The notes beneath the pieces were generated by a model. That model saw only the letters and a program-made list of their open reading frames with translations. It made no database searches and was not told the DNA's origin. Shown piece after piece: positions 47,008 through 57,046 of a stretch of 64,000 nt of DNA; positions within the stretch are counted from its first letter, which is position 1, and the number at the start of each line of letters is the position of its first letter. Source of the DNA: Desulforamulus aeronauticus DSM 10349 (lineage in GTDB: Bacteria; Bacillota; Desulfotomaculia; Desulfotomaculales; Desulfotomaculaceae); contig NZ_FRAR01000005.1 in the NCBI RefSeq assembly GCF_900142375.1, positions 63,552-127,551 on the forward strand, written 5' to 3'. Made by a program: the position numbers and the translations under genes.

Positions 47008-47198
47008 GTTTGTAGCCCTCCCCCGAGATTTGTAATACATTAAATTATAGCAGGATTTTCTTACCATTTTAATCTATATTGCATTACAAATTAGTTACAA
47101 GGGCGAGTTTTTTATTGGGGTAATTTTCTTACCTTGACATAAAAAAAAGACAAGTGTTATGCTGCTTAAAAGTTGGCGTGTTACGGAGATGATAATCA

Positions 47199-48632
47199 GT
47201 GTCCATACTTATGGGAATCAAGGATTTTGTTCAGGAATATGCTGAAACAATCTCCGATGTGTTGGAGCTGGATGTGACAATCGTTGATGAACAAGGTATA
47301 CGTATTGCTGGTACCGGTCCTCATAAAGGAAGTCTATGTCAGGAGGTGCCGCATGGTTCTTTTTTTCGATCTGTACTGGCCAGCGGTAACCCTGGTGTTA
47401 TTGAAGATATGAGGACAACTTTTTCTTGTAGTACTTGTACCTTGGTTGGGCATTGCAAGGAATTAGCAACCATGGGATTTCCTCTCTTTGCCCGTTCCCA
47501 GCCTATTGGCATCATTGGCATTAGTGCCTTTACTGAGGAGCAACGACAGAAACTGATTAATACATCTCCAAAACTATGGAATTTTCTAAAACACATGAGT
47601 AATCTTTTAGAAAGTAAGCTGCTTTTACTGAAACAAAATCAATATCTTCAGGACAGAGTAAAAGAAGTTTCAGCAAATGAGCCAAATGCTTTTGGCAAAA
47701 TATTGGGAAATGATCCTCATTTTAGAGAGGTTTTAGAGAAAGCAAAACAGGTAGCTTCAAGTGCATCAACGGTGCTTATTCGTGGCGAAAGTGGAACCGG
47801 TAAAGAAATGCTGGCCCGGGCCATTCATAGTGAGAGTTGTCGTTGTAGAGAGCCCTTTGTTACCATAAATTGTGCTGCCATACCGGAAGCTTTATTAGAA
47901 AGCGAGCTCTTTGGTTATGAGGCAGGTTCTTTTACTGGAGCAAATCCCAAAGGGAAGCCAGGAAAGATTGAACTGGCCCAAGGAGGAACGGTCTTTCTAG
48001 ATGAAGTGGGTGATATGTCTTTAGCTTTACAGCCCAAAATATTGCGTGTTTTGCAAGAGCGAGCTATTGATAGGGTAGGAGGCAAGAAATCAATTCAAGT
48101 GGATGTACGGATAATCGCCGCTACCAATCGTAACCTGGAAGCAAAGATGTCCTCAGGGGAATTTCGGGAAGATCTATACTATCGTTTAAATGTTATTCCC
48201 CTTTTTTTACCACCTTTACGCAGACATGCTACAGATATACCTTTATATGTTCAGCATTTTATAATGAAATACAACTGCTTTCTTTATAAGGAAATACGGG
48301 GAGCAGATTCGGCTTTGCTGGATTGGCTGACAAGGTACCCTTGGCCAGGAAATATCCGCCAGTTGGAGAATGTTATTGAATATATGATCAATATGAGCAA
48401 CAGCAGTTATTTAAGTATTCAGGACCTTCCCGAACAGTTTCAAGAGAATAAAACCCAATTTGCCTTTGAACGGCTTACGTTAGCTAAATTATTGGCAAAT
48501 TATGAAGGGAAGCTTCTGCGGGAAAAAGTAAAGCAGGGTGCTTCTACTGCAGAAAAAAATCAGCTAGCTTCAGAATTAGGAATTAGTTTGGCAACTTTAT
48601 ACCGTAAGTTAGAGAAATATAATCTAGGTTGA
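47199..48632 (+). CDS. Sigma-54-dependent activator
   Basis: The 477-residue regulator has an N-terminal sensor (about 1-150) with a Cys cluster, CSTCTLVGHC. A central AAA+ domain follows, with Walker A GESGTGKE near 197 and GSFTGA near 243, the sigma-54 contact loop with Ser replacing Ala. A C-terminal Fis-type helix-turn-helix ends it. It should activate sigma-54 promoters; one stands 170 bp downstream before the cysteine desulfidase gene. The Cys cluster could sense thiols, metal or redox state, which is inference. GTG 47199 follows GGAG. Confidence 0.9.
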   Translation: MSILMGIKDFVQEYAETISDVLELDVTIVDEQGIRIAGTGPHKGSLCQEVPHGSFFRSVLASGNPGVIEDMRTTFSCSTCTLVGHCKELATMGFPLFARSQPIGIIGISAFTEEQRQKLINTSPKLWNFLKHMSNLLESKLLLLKQNQYLQDRVKEVSANEPNAFGKILGNDPHFREVLEKAKQVASSASTVLIRGESGTGKEMLARAIHSESCRCREPFVTINCAAIPEALLESELFGYEAGSFTGANPKGKPGKIELAQGGTVFLDEVGDMSLALQPKILRVLQERAIDRVGGKKSIQVDVRIIAATNRNLEAKMSSGEFREDLYYRLNVIPLFLPPLRRHATDIPLYVQHFIMKYNCFLYKEIRGADSALLDWLTRYPWPGNIRQLENVIEYMINMSNSSYLSIQDLPEQFQENKTQFAFERLTLAKLLANYEGKLLREKVKQGASTAEKNQLASELGISLATLYRKLEKYNLG

Positions 48633-48688
48633 TAAAAACAACATTCAATATTTCTCAATAGGAAGAATTTATTTATCAATTTTGAGAA

Positions 48689-48721
48689 AATGGCAGGGGC
48701 CTGAGCCAATGCCATTTTTTT
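48689..48721 (+). terminator. Intrinsic terminator of the sigma-54 activator gene
   Basis: AATGGCA pairs with TGCCATT, with further GGC/GCC pairing inside, and is followed by TTTTT. Confidence 0.8.
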
Positions 48722-48802
48722 AACTCTGTAACACTTTTCTTACTTCTGAGAAAAATATGGTTTCCATTGTTAATTAAATGTCCTTTGCCACGGGCTTCAA
48801 GG

Positions 48803-48818
48803 TTGGTATAGTTCTTGC
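48803..48818 (+). promoter_or_regulatory. Sigma-54 promoter of the cysteine desulfidase gene
   Basis: TTGGTATAGTTCTTGC fits the sigma-54 pattern GG-N10-GC: GG at 48805-48806 and GC at 48817-48818, with TGG and TTGC around them. It lies between the activator gene and the GTG start at 48857. Confidence 0.75.
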
Positions 48819-48856
48819 GTGATTATTTGTTAGAAAAACCGTGGGGAGGATATGTT

Positions 48857-50137
48857 GTGAAGAACAATGCTATTTTTGAAATATTGGATGCAGAACTTGT
48901 ACTCGCTCTTGGCTGCACTGAACCCAGTGCTGTGGCCTATGCTACCTCCTTAGCTTGTGAGCAGGTTGCCAGTTGTTTTATCGATCAGATAGAAGTATCT
49001 GCCAGCATTAATATCATAAAAAATGTTGCAGCCGTTACGATTCCGGGCACGGACGGATGTGGCATGGATTTAGCTGCTGCTTTGGGAGCGGTGAGTAAAC
49101 GTTCCTCAAAAAAGCTGGAGGTTTTGTCTGAATTGACAGCGGCAGATCACGATCAGGCGAGAAAACTGATTCGCCAAGGGCGTGTAACGGTAGAGATTGC
49201 GGATACTCCTTATAAGGTTTATATTGCCGCGACTGTTAGAACGGATAAAGGTGAGGCCACGGTTATTTTGGCCGGCCATCATACCCATGTGGCCAGATTG
49301 GTGGTTAACGGGAAAATTTTAGTAGACAATTTTCCCTCAGAGGGTAGTAACTATATTACCCGTTTGGAGCAGGAACTCACCCCGGACGTAATTTGGGACT
49401 TTAGCCGAAATATACAAATAAGTAAACTTGAGATGATCAAACAGCTAATCAAGGTTAACACACGGCTTGGTCAAGAGGGCTTAAAGAATCCTTATGGGCT
49501 GGCAGTTGGGCGAAGTATCATTAACGGCATAAAAGATGGTTTTTACGTAAACGATCTATGTTCTTATGCTATGGCCTTGACTGCTGCGGGTTCAGATGCT
49601 CGGATGGCAGGATGTACTTTACCGGCCTATGCTAATTCAGGTAGCGGTAATCAGGGGATTCAGTCTTCTCTGCCTATCGTAGCCATTGCCCAAAGGTTGA
49701 ATAAAGATGAAGAATCAATGATTCGTGCCGTTGCCTTGAGTTGTTTGATTACTATTTATATTAAGGCTTCCTTTGGGCGCTTATCCGCTCTGTGTGGTGC
49801 AACTGTTGCTGCTACTGGTTCAAGTTGTGGTATTGTGTATCTGCTTGGGGGTAACTTGGCACAAGTTACATTTACCATCAAGAACATGCTGGGAAATGTG
49901 ACGGGTATGTTGTGTGACGGGGCCAAGTCGGGCTGTGCTTTGAAGATTGCAACCTGTACATCTGCTGCAGTACAATCAGCATTTTTAGCATTGCAAAACA
50001 TCACCATCCGGGCTACCGATGGCATCATTGAGGAGAAGGTGGAGAATACGGTAGATAATCTGGGCAAACTTTCCAGGCTTAGTTCTACTTCAGCGGATAG
50101 GGCAATTTTGGATATTATACTTAATAAAAATATGTAA
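48857..50137 (+). CDS. cyuA: L-cysteine desulfidase family protein
   Basis: The 426-residue enzyme belongs to the UPF0597/CdsB family, whose members use a 4Fe-4S cluster to split L-cysteine into pyruvate, sulfide and ammonia. Family Cys motifs are LALGCTEPSAV near the N-terminus, and GSSCGIVYLLGG and CDGAKSGCALKI in the second half. GTG 48857 follows GGGGAGGA. A sigma-54 promoter just upstream and an adjacent activator suggest substrate-induced expression. The symbol cyuA follows the E. coli counterpart. Confidence 0.85.
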   Translation: MKNNAIFEILDAELVLALGCTEPSAVAYATSLACEQVASCFIDQIEVSASINIIKNVAAVTIPGTDGCGMDLAAALGAVSKRSSKKLEVLSELTAADHDQARKLIRQGRVTVEIADTPYKVYIAATVRTDKGEATVILAGHHTHVARLVVNGKILVDNFPSEGSNYITRLEQELTPDVIWDFSRNIQISKLEMIKQLIKVNTRLGQEGLKNPYGLAVGRSIINGIKDGFYVNDLCSYAMALTAAGSDARMAGCTLPAYANSGSGNQGIQSSLPIVAIAQRLNKDEESMIRAVALSCLITIYIKASFGRLSALCGATVAATGSSCGIVYLLGGNLAQVTFTIKNMLGNVTGMLCDGAKSGCALKIATCTSAAVQSAFLALQNITIRATDGIIEEKVENTVDNLGKLSRLSSTSADRAILDIILNKNM

Positions 50138-50303
50138 AGAGATTTGAACTTTAGAATTAGCTGTTTCTCAACAAGGATTATGCCGAATAAAAAACAGGCT
50201 AGCTAAATAAATAAAAATTATGATCTATTCCTTTGCAACATCCTTTACTTAATTAAACTACTTATTTATAATTAAGCAAATTTCCTAAGGAGTTGCTTAA
50301 AAC

Positions 50304-51182
50304 ATGTCATCTAAAGAAGATGTAAATAAAATAAACATTTTGTCTACTTATGAGGATTTTGAAGAGGAACCGGAAGGTAGAGTTTTAGGTCCTTTTTCTC
50401 GAATTGCTAAAGGCGGTATTATAATTGGTGAGGATTCGGAGGTCTTTGTGCCTGAAATTTGGGTTAGAAGACTGGGAATAGAGCACGGAGATTGGATGGC
50501 TGCTGATCCTTTGGGAATTCTTGATGAGAGTATGTTATACGAGTTTACCGTTATGGAGCGTAGAAACCAAAAAATCCCTTCTAAACGAATGGCGGTTATA
50601 GCAGCATTGTTATATCATGCAGGAGAATGGATGGTCTACAACCCGGAGGAAGAAACCACAATAACTCTGAATTCCCGTGAAGTGACAGCCTTAAGGCTTC
50701 GGGAAGGGCGGCTTGTAGAGGTCGCTTATATGCAGGGTGAAATAGACAAAGCCCGGATTGCTTGGGTGTTCGAAGAACAAACGCTGGATCAGGTGACTGG
50801 CAACAAAGCAAAACAACGAATTCAAAAAACAAAACCACTCATAGATGTTGCAGATCCTCTTTTAGAAGGACGCAAAATCCTAGTTGTTGGGGCTGACTTA
50901 TATAAAGATTCCTTTCAACGCATGTTTGAACGAAGAGGAGCGATATTTTCCTGGGAATCTGGGTTTCAGGGCGGTACTGGACGTAACATCGAGTCTAAAG
51001 TACGAAATTCAGATGTTGTAGTGATTGTAACAGAAATGATGTCTCACCGTTTACCCGATGTAGAGGTGATGTGTAAGCGCCACCGGAAGCCTTTTGTCTA
51101 TGCACCTTCCAAGGGCTCTACTGGAGCCATCCGAGAGGTGCAACAAAAACTTCATGCAATTTATCAAAGAAAAGAAAAATAA
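50304..51182 (+). CDS. DUF2325 domain protein
   Basis: The 292-residue soluble protein has an N-terminal domain of unknown type and a C-terminal DUF2325 domain (about 195-285). That domain holds KILVVGADLYKDSFQRMFE and ends with FVYAPSKGSTGAI. DUF2325 is a Rossmann-like fold of unknown function. ATG 50304 follows AAGGAG. The link to the cysteine desulfidase gene upstream is only proximity. Confidence 0.75.
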   Translation: MSSKEDVNKINILSTYEDFEEEPEGRVLGPFSRIAKGGIIIGEDSEVFVPEIWVRRLGIEHGDWMAADPLGILDESMLYEFTVMERRNQKIPSKRMAVIAALLYHAGEWMVYNPEEETTITLNSREVTALRLREGRLVEVAYMQGEIDKARIAWVFEEQTLDQVTGNKAKQRIQKTKPLIDVADPLLEGRKILVVGADLYKDSFQRMFERRGAIFSWESGFQGGTGRNIESKVRNSDVVVIVTEMMSHRLPDVEVMCKRHRKPFVYAPSKGSTGAIREVQQKLHAIYQRKEK

Positions 51183-51518
51183 AGCATTACTCTTAAGTGA
51201 ATCTTAAATATTTTTTCTACTGTAAAAAGCAATTGTTCCATCAGTTCTTTGGCTCGTTTATCTCTGCATAAAGGCAAACTAAGCCTCCGCTGGCGTCTAA
51301 AGACTTGGCGGAGGCTTAGTTTTTCTAATCAAAGGGAAGATTCATTAACCTTATTAGTTGGCTGGAGATGATAATGTTATTCTAATGGGTGCTTTTCGTC
51401 AAAATAGAATGTAAGTGTAAACAAAAGTTTAAATATGCTTGCATAGCAGGAATTTTAAAAGTAATAAACGAACAATTGACAGAATATAAATAACATTTTT
51501 TAAAAGGAGAAAGATAGC
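51183..51518. other. 336-bp gap before the PAS kinase
   Basis: Apart from the hairpin repeat at 51276-51324 I see no gene here. TTGACA near 51475 and A+T-rich sequence precede the kinase, but I cannot place a convincing -10. Confidence 0.5.
51276..51324 (+). repeat. Dispersed repeat, hairpin form
   Basis: AAACTAAGCCTCCGC and its exact complement flank a 17-nt centre, followed by TT. Its left part resembles 6570-6606. It can also act as terminator of the DUF2325 gene. Confidence 0.75.
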
Positions 51519-53630
51519 TTGCTTAACAGTTCAATCTTATTGGAAAAAATCTTTAACAATGCGCATACGGCAATGGCTATTCTTGATAGGAACTTTAATT
51601 TTATAAAAGTTAACGAACTATATGCTAAGGTGGATAATCGTTCAGTAGATGACTTTCCGGGTTATAACCACTTTACATATTATCCTAATGATAATGTTAA
51701 AGCTATCTTCGAGCAGGTTGTGCAGACGAAACAAACGTATCAAATTTTTAACAGTGCCTTTATCTACTTCCACAATCCCGAAAGAGGTATCACCTACTGG
51801 AATTGGACATTGGAACCGATTACCAATGATCATGATGAAGTGGAAATATTAATTTTAACGCTTGCTGATATTACGGAGCATAGGCAAAAGGAGCTTGAGT
51901 TAGAGCAATTCTTTGAACTATCGCAGGATTTGCTATGTATAGTAGACTATAATTTTGTGATAAAACATACTAATTTGGCTTTTAGAACTGCTTTAGGATA
52001 TGAAAAAAATGAAGTTATTGGGACGAAGATTTTACGTTACATCCATTCAGAAGATTTTAAATCCTTCCCAAAGGACTCTGTTCAATTGTTGCAGAATACA
52101 CCCAATACTAAATTTGTTATTCGTTTCTGTAGTAAAAAGGGGTTCTATAAATGGATTGAATGGACAAATGTTTTAATCTCAGACCAAGAGGTACTTTGTT
52201 ATGTTGGCCGGGATATTACCATCAGAAAACAGATGGAGGAAAGAATTGAGCAATCAAATAAGCGAATAACAAGAATCCTGGAAAGCATCAGTGATATTTT
52301 TTATACCTTGGATAATGATTGGAATTTTACTTATCTTAACAAAGTTGCACGAGAGACTTATCCTGAAGTTGCACTCGGCCAAAATATATGGCAAGTGTTC
52401 CCCAATTTAGTTGAGACTAACTATTATGAACAATACCATGAAGCAAAAAATACCGGAAAACCGGGCAGATTTGAAAGCTTCGCGCCCTATGCCGGGAAGT
52501 GGTTGAAAGTAAACATTTACCCCTCCCGGGAAGGTTTAGCTGTTTATCTTATGGATATAACGGATAGAAAAAGAGCCGAAGAAAAAAAAGAACTTGAACA
52601 CCAACGGCTGCATCTATTAATAAACAGTATGCCGCAATTAGTTTACATACTGGCACCGGACTATTCCATACGATTAGCGAATAGTAAGTTCAAAGAAGTA
52701 TTTGGCAACACAGATAACAGGCCTTGTTATAAAATATTCTTTGCCAGGGAGGAACCTTGCGAGGAATGTCCCACGACAGAGGTATTTAATAATCAAGTTT
52801 CAAATTATTGGGAAGGTACCCTTAGTAACGGTATTAACTATGGAATCTATGAAAACCCGTTTTTTGATCTTGATGGTACACCTTTAGCTGTAAAAATAGC
52901 CGTAGACTTAACGGAAAGAAAAAACACGCAACAAGAAATTGCACGTTTAGATAGGTTAAATATGATCGGTAAAATGGCTGCTGGTATTGGGCATGAGGTA
53001 AGGAACCCCATGACAACGGTACGCGGCTTTCTTCAGATGCTTGGTAGAAAGCCAAAATTTGCTGAGGAGAAGGATTATTTCGACCTAATGATCAGTGAAC
53101 TAGACCGGGCTAATTCAATTATTACGGAGTTTTTATCTTTGGCCAAGTGCAGACCTTGTGAATTGGCTAAGCACAACCTAAATCTAATCATCAATGAACT
53201 CTTTCCATTACTGCAGGCCGATGCTTTGAATATGGATAAGAATATTTTATTGGAACTAGATAACGTTCCGGATAATTTACTTAATAAAAAAGAAATACGA
53301 CAGTTAATACTTAATTTGATAAGAAATGGCTTAGAGGCAATGTCCCCGGGAGGCTCCATTTTAATCAAAACGTACACCATTGAGCAGGAAATTGTATTAG
53401 CAATTAGCGACGAAGGCCATGGTATTGATGCTTCGATACTAAATAATCTGGGTACGCCATTCCTAACTACGAAGGAAAATGGTACAGGATTAGGTTTAGC
53501 TACTTGTTACAGTATCGCGGAACGGAATAATGCTAAAATTGATGTTGATACTGGATCAGCAGGAACAACGTTTTATGTAAAATTTAAACTAACAAACACC
53601 CCTATTTTACTGTCCCTTGACAAAAAATAG
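51519..53630 (+). CDS. Multi-PAS sensor histidine kinase (orphan)
   Basis: The 703-residue cytoplasmic kinase has no membrane helix. Four PAS domains span about 10-470; the last contains a CEEC motif. A phospho-acceptor helix follows, with His near 491 in GIGHEVRNPMTTVRGF, then an ATPase domain (NLIRNGLEAM, DEGHGID, GTGLGLA). No response regulator gene is beside it. This build is common among sporulation and phosphorelay kinases of Firmicutes; a sporulation role is inferred. The TTG start at 51519 follows AAGGAG. Confidence 0.9.
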   Translation: MLNSSILLEKIFNNAHTAMAILDRNFNFIKVNELYAKVDNRSVDDFPGYNHFTYYPNDNVKAIFEQVVQTKQTYQIFNSAFIYFHNPERGITYWNWTLEPITNDHDEVEILILTLADITEHRQKELELEQFFELSQDLLCIVDYNFVIKHTNLAFRTALGYEKNEVIGTKILRYIHSEDFKSFPKDSVQLLQNTPNTKFVIRFCSKKGFYKWIEWTNVLISDQEVLCYVGRDITIRKQMEERIEQSNKRITRILESISDIFYTLDNDWNFTYLNKVARETYPEVALGQNIWQVFPNLVETNYYEQYHEAKNTGKPGRFESFAPYAGKWLKVNIYPSREGLAVYLMDITDRKRAEEKKELEHQRLHLLINSMPQLVYILAPDYSIRLANSKFKEVFGNTDNRPCYKIFFAREEPCEECPTTEVFNNQVSNYWEGTLSNGINYGIYENPFFDLDGTPLAVKIAVDLTERKNTQQEIARLDRLNMIGKMAAGIGHEVRNPMTTVRGFLQMLGRKPKFAEEKDYFDLMISELDRANSIITEFLSLAKCRPCELAKHNLNLIINELFPLLQADALNMDKNILLELDNVPDNLLNKKEIRQLILNLIRNGLEAMSPGGSILIKTYTIEQEIVLAISDEGHGIDASILNNLGTPFLTTKENGTGLGLATCYSIAERNNAKIDVDTGSAGTTFYVKFKLTNTPILLSLDKK

Positions 53631-53643
53631 GGGCTGTCTTTTT
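53599..53643 (+). terminator. Terminator overlapping the kinase stop region
   Basis: CCCCTATTTT (inside the last codons of the kinase) pairs with AAAATAGGGG and is followed by a T-rich tract. Confidence 0.75.
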
Positions 53644-53756
53644 ATTAGAAGATTTTGCTTTAATCTAAAAGTTTAAACAATAATCGAAAGTATAGAAAAA
53701 TAATGAGCATTGACATATACTTTATATGTCTTAATAAGCCTTAGAGGGTGACTTAT

Positions 53757-54413
53757 GTGGAGTGGGATATTTTTAACATCATCGCCATCATTGCCTTTGC
53801 CTTTAGCGGTGCCATTGTGGCTTTGGAGGAAAAGTACGATATTTTTGGTGTATATGTCTTGGGATTAGCGGCCTCCTTTGGAGGGGGTATTATTCGCAAT
53901 GTTCTTATCGGGGTCCCGGTAATTCCTTTATGGGAACAAGGAATTTTACTGAAAACCGCTTTAATCTCCATTACCATTATTTACGTACTACCGAAGAGAT
54001 GGCTTAAATCTTGGAACCGTTGGAATGATTTTTTTGATGCCATCGGTTTAGCTGCCTTTACCATTCAAGGGGCGCTCTATGGCATCGCCTTAAAACTTCC
54101 TCCAGGGGGGATTATCCTTTGCTCGGTGGTTACTGGCATTGGCGGTGGAATATTGAGGGATGTCTTGGCCCGGCGTAGACCGATGGTTTTGCACCAAGAG
54201 ATTTATGCTGTATGGGCCATGTTTGCAGGGTTAATGCTGGGTTTTGGTTTTATTCAAAATGATAATCCGGTACAGTTGTATATACTGTTCTTGGCTACTA
54301 CCCTGTTACGTATTTTTTCTATTATCTATAAATGGCATCTTAGAATACGGAACATGGAAAACACCATTCGAATACCAATTGTGCAAGAAAATTCGAAACA
54401 AGTAGATGGTTAG
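53757..54413 (+). CDS. TRIC/UPF0126 family cation channel
   Basis: The protein of about 218 residues has seven membrane helices in two repeated halves, each with the family motif GGGxxR: FGGGIIRNVLIG and IGGGILRDVLARR. Prokaryotic TRIC channels conduct K+ and other monovalent cations as trimers. GTG 53757 is chosen for the spacing to GAGGG; GTG 53748 is also in frame. Confidence 0.88.
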   Translation: MEWDIFNIIAIIAFAFSGAIVALEEKYDIFGVYVLGLAASFGGGIIRNVLIGVPVIPLWEQGILLKTALISITIIYVLPKRWLKSWNRWNDFFDAIGLAAFTIQGALYGIALKLPPGGIILCSVVTGIGGGILRDVLARRRPMVLHQEIYAVWAMFAGLMLGFGFIQNDNPVQLYILFLATTLLRIFSIIYKWHLRIRNMENTIRIPIVQENSKQVDG

Positions 54414-54416
54414 ATA

Positions 54417-54464
54417 AAATATGACAAGCGGATATCTCCTGTAGGAGGTCCACTTGTCATATTT
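54417..54464. terminator. Hairpin between convergent genes
   Basis: AAATATGACAAG pairs with CTTGTCATATTT; further weaker pairs extend the stem. It lies between the TRIC gene and the antiporter gene, whose stop codon it overlaps. Confidence 0.75.
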
Positions 54465-55695
54465 AGCTTTCCATAGCTTGTTTCCTTTGTTTTCTCTCTT
54501 TAATGGCAGGCCATTTAAAAACCACTGCCAATTTACTATAAATCCATTTGGATTCTTTGGTTAATAGTGGACCAATTATGGCAAGCAGCAGTACATAGAG
54601 TGCTGCAAAGGGTTGTAGCAAGGGCAGTAAGCCGCCTGCCTTTGCCAAATTGGCCAGAATAATGGAAAATTCACCCCGTGATGTAATGGTTAAACCTATA
54701 TTCGTAGAGCCGTAATAGGAGTACCCTGCCTTACGACCGGCCACGACACCGGCGATAAAATTACCTAATAGGGTCACCACAACCGCAATCAGGGCAGGCC
54801 AAATAGCGCCATCCAGTGAAGTGGGGTCTATACTCAAACCAAAGCTAAAGAAAAAGAGGGCGCCAAAAAAATCCCGGAAGGGAACTACAATGTGCTCGAT
54901 ACGTTCGAAATGATCTGTCTCTGCCAGCACCAATCCCACCAGCAAAGCACCGATTGCTTCTGCCACATGAATGGTTTCAGAAAAACCGGCCACTACGGTA
55001 AGCAGGGCAAAGACAATCAACATAAAAATTTCATCCGAAGGAACATTCAACAACCGATTAATCCTGGGCGCTAGCTTTCGCCCAATAAGAATAAAGCCCA
55101 GCATAAAACCAAGGGAGATACTCGCAGCTTTCAAGACCTCCAAGGGAGAACTGGAACCCCTTAGTACTAAACCGGAGAGCACAGAAAGATAAACGGCCAC
55201 GAACACATCCTGGTAAAGCATCAAGCCTAGGATCATCTCTGTTTCTGCTCTAACGGTTCTTTTTAAATCAACCAAAACTTTGGCTACAATGGCGCTGGAA
55301 GAGATAGAAATGATACCGGCCACCACTAAGGCTTCCCGCAGTGGCCAACCCCACAAAAAAGGCAGGGCCATTCCCAAGGAAAAGTTGATCAGCATATAGG
55401 TGGTACCACCCAGAAAGATGGATTTACCTGCTTTTAATAAACGACCAACGGAAAATTCCAGCCCCAAATAGAACAGCAGGAAAAGGACACCCAAACGCCC
55501 CATGAACTGTATTAGGGGTGCACTTTGAATGAAGCGAAAATCAAGCACGCCCCAAACCGGTGCGTGAGGACCAACAACCATACCGGCCAGGATTAGAAAA
55601 GGTACGATGGAAATTCGAAAGCGTGCTGCCAGAAGGCCAGCCGCCGCCACGACCATCAAGGCTAAACCAATTTCAAATAATATATGACCCTCCAT
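54463..55695 (-). CDS. khtU: KhtU-type K+/H+ antiporter (CPA2 family)
   Basis: The 410-residue protein has about twelve membrane helices typical of CPA2 antiporters. The transport-core segments GLMLYQDVFVAVYLS and GLVLAETDHFERIEHIVVPFRDFFGALFF are visible. The adjacent upstream gene encodes a KhtT-like regulator, the pairing of the B. subtilis khtSTU potassium efflux system. No khtS is seen. Confidence 0.85.
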   Translation of the reverse strand: MEGHILFEIGLALMVVAAAGLLAARFRISIVPFLILAGMVVGPHAPVWGVLDFRFIQSAPLIQFMGRLGVLFLLFYLGLEFSVGRLLKAGKSIFLGGTTYMLINFSLGMALPFLWGWPLREALVVAGIISISSSAIVAKVLVDLKRTVRAETEMILGLMLYQDVFVAVYLSVLSGLVLRGSSSPLEVLKAASISLGFMLGFILIGRKLAPRINRLLNVPSDEIFMLIVFALLTVVAGFSETIHVAEAIGALLVGLVLAETDHFERIEHIVVPFRDFFGALFFFSFGLSIDPTSLDGAIWPALIAVVVTLLGNFIAGVVAGRKAGYSYYGSTNIGLTITSRGEFSIILANLAKAGGLLPLLQPFAALYVLLLAIIGPLLTKESKWIYSKLAVVFKWPAIKERKQRKQAMES

Positions 55696-55697
55696 GG

Positions 55698-56192
55698 TTA
55701 CAGACTCCCATGCAGGATGAGCTCTTTACAACTCTTAACCTGTTTCCGATCACCAATAACTACCAGAGTTGCTCCTTCTGGTATCACCTGATCTGGTCCC
55801 GGGTTAACGATTCTTTTGTCCTTCTTAATGATAGCAATGATCATTGCTCCGGTTTTTTTGCGAATGTGCAACTCACCAATGTTTTTGCCAATGGCTTTGG
55901 CTCCACTCTCAACCTTATACCATTCAAATACCATTTCATCAAAGGCTACATCTACAGACTCCAGTGCTTTCGGCATATAGGCCATACCGCCGATAATACC
56001 ACTAACACGGCGAGCTTCTGTATCATCTAATGTCACCATCGAAATACTTTCCTCTGGATCATCATTATCAAAGTGGTGAATTTCCCGACGGCCATCATCA
56101 TGTACGACAATGACGAGCTTATCCCCACTGCGGGCATTAACTTGAAATTTTCTGCCAATGCCCGGAAGATCTATTTCCTTAATTAGGGACAT
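55698..56192 (-). CDS. khtT: KhtT-like regulatory subunit with RCK_C domain
   Basis: The 164-residue soluble protein has an N-terminal domain of about 75 residues and a C-terminal RCK_C/TrkA-C domain (about 85-160, IGKNIGELHIRKKTGAMIIA and VIPEGATLVVIGD). In B. subtilis, KhtT binds cyclic-di-AMP and gates KhtU. The gene is two bases upstream of khtU, which implies coupling. Confidence 0.87.
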   Translation of the reverse strand: MSLIKEIDLPGIGRKFQVNARSGDKLVIVVHDDGRREIHHFDNDDPEESISMVTLDDTEARRVSGIIGGMAYMPKALESVDVAFDEMVFEWYKVESGAKAIGKNIGELHIRKKTGAMIIAIIKKDKRIVNPGPDQVIPEGATLVVIGDRKQVKSCKELILHGSL

Positions 56193-56360
56193 TTAGTCAA
56201 CTCCTTGCTTGTCTTTTGTTGGTTATTTTAACATATTTTCCTTATTAGGCCAATGTGCTACGTCAATGGAAAAGGAGTAACTACAACCTTTTTTTAGGTT
56301 ACTGAAAACATTTATATTTCCGATTTTTAAGGACAAAATAATCCCTGTGAGGTGATGAAA

Positions 56361-57044
56361 GTGCTTTGGCGAATTCTTTTGATTGTATTTTTTTTAGCTT
56401 CTCCTAAATTTGGCTGGGCAGCAGAGAGTTTTGGGAGAATTGTTATAGATCCTGGGCATGGTGGGTACGATCCCGGCGCTATAAGAAAAGGGGTTGCAGA
56501 AAAAGATATAAATTTAGAGATTGCCAAGGAAATAAAAAAAATACTGATGGAGAAAAAAGTTGCTTGCCTGTTAACCAGAGAAGGGGATTATAATCATGCC
56601 GTGGTAGGACTTCATGGTAAAGAGGCAAAAAGATATGATTTCGAACGAAGAATTGAGATGGCCAAAGGTTTTAATGCAGATGCTATGATCAGTATTCATG
56701 TTAATGTAAGTCGTCGGAAAAGCTCTGGTCCCGAAACTTTTTATCTCCCCAAAGATACCATTAGTAAGCTGTTGGCTGAAAATATTCAGAAAGAATTACA
56801 TGAAATACCAGGAATTAATCAGCGACAGATAAAAACCGGTAGATATTATCTTTTGACACACACAGAGATTCCTTGTGTTATTGTAGAAACCGGTTTTATC
56901 AATAATCCGGAAGAACGGCAAAAGCTTTTAAAACCCCAATACCGACAAAAGATTTCGGAAGCCATTGCTCGGGGAATTTTAGATTATCTTCAAGACAAGA
57001 ATAGAGAGACATTGCTAAAAAATCTACAGAAGAAGGTGAGCTAA
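56361..57044 (+). CDS. cwlD: N-acetylmuramoyl-L-alanine amidase, CwlD-like
   Basis: The protein of about 227 residues has a signal peptide and one Amidase_3 domain. The zinc ligands are in DPGHGGYDPG (His), EKDINL (Glu) and ISIHVN (His), with the catalytic Glu in VETGFINN. CwlD acts in the making of muramic-delta-lactam in spore cortex. The assignment to CwlD rather than another amidase rests on size and a spore-former context. GTG 56361 is best spaced from GAGGTGAT; ATG 56355 and GTG 56352 also lie in frame. Confidence 0.8.
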   Translation: MLWRILLIVFFLASPKFGWAAESFGRIVIDPGHGGYDPGAIRKGVAEKDINLEIAKEIKKILMEKKVACLLTREGDYNHAVVGLHGKEAKRYDFERRIEMAKGFNADAMISIHVNVSRRKSSGPETFYLPKDTISKLLAENIQKELHEIPGINQRQIKTGRYYLLTHTEIPCVIVETGFINNPEERQKLLKPQYRQKISEAIARGILDYLQDKNRETLLKNLQKKVS

Positions 57045-57046
57045 TT

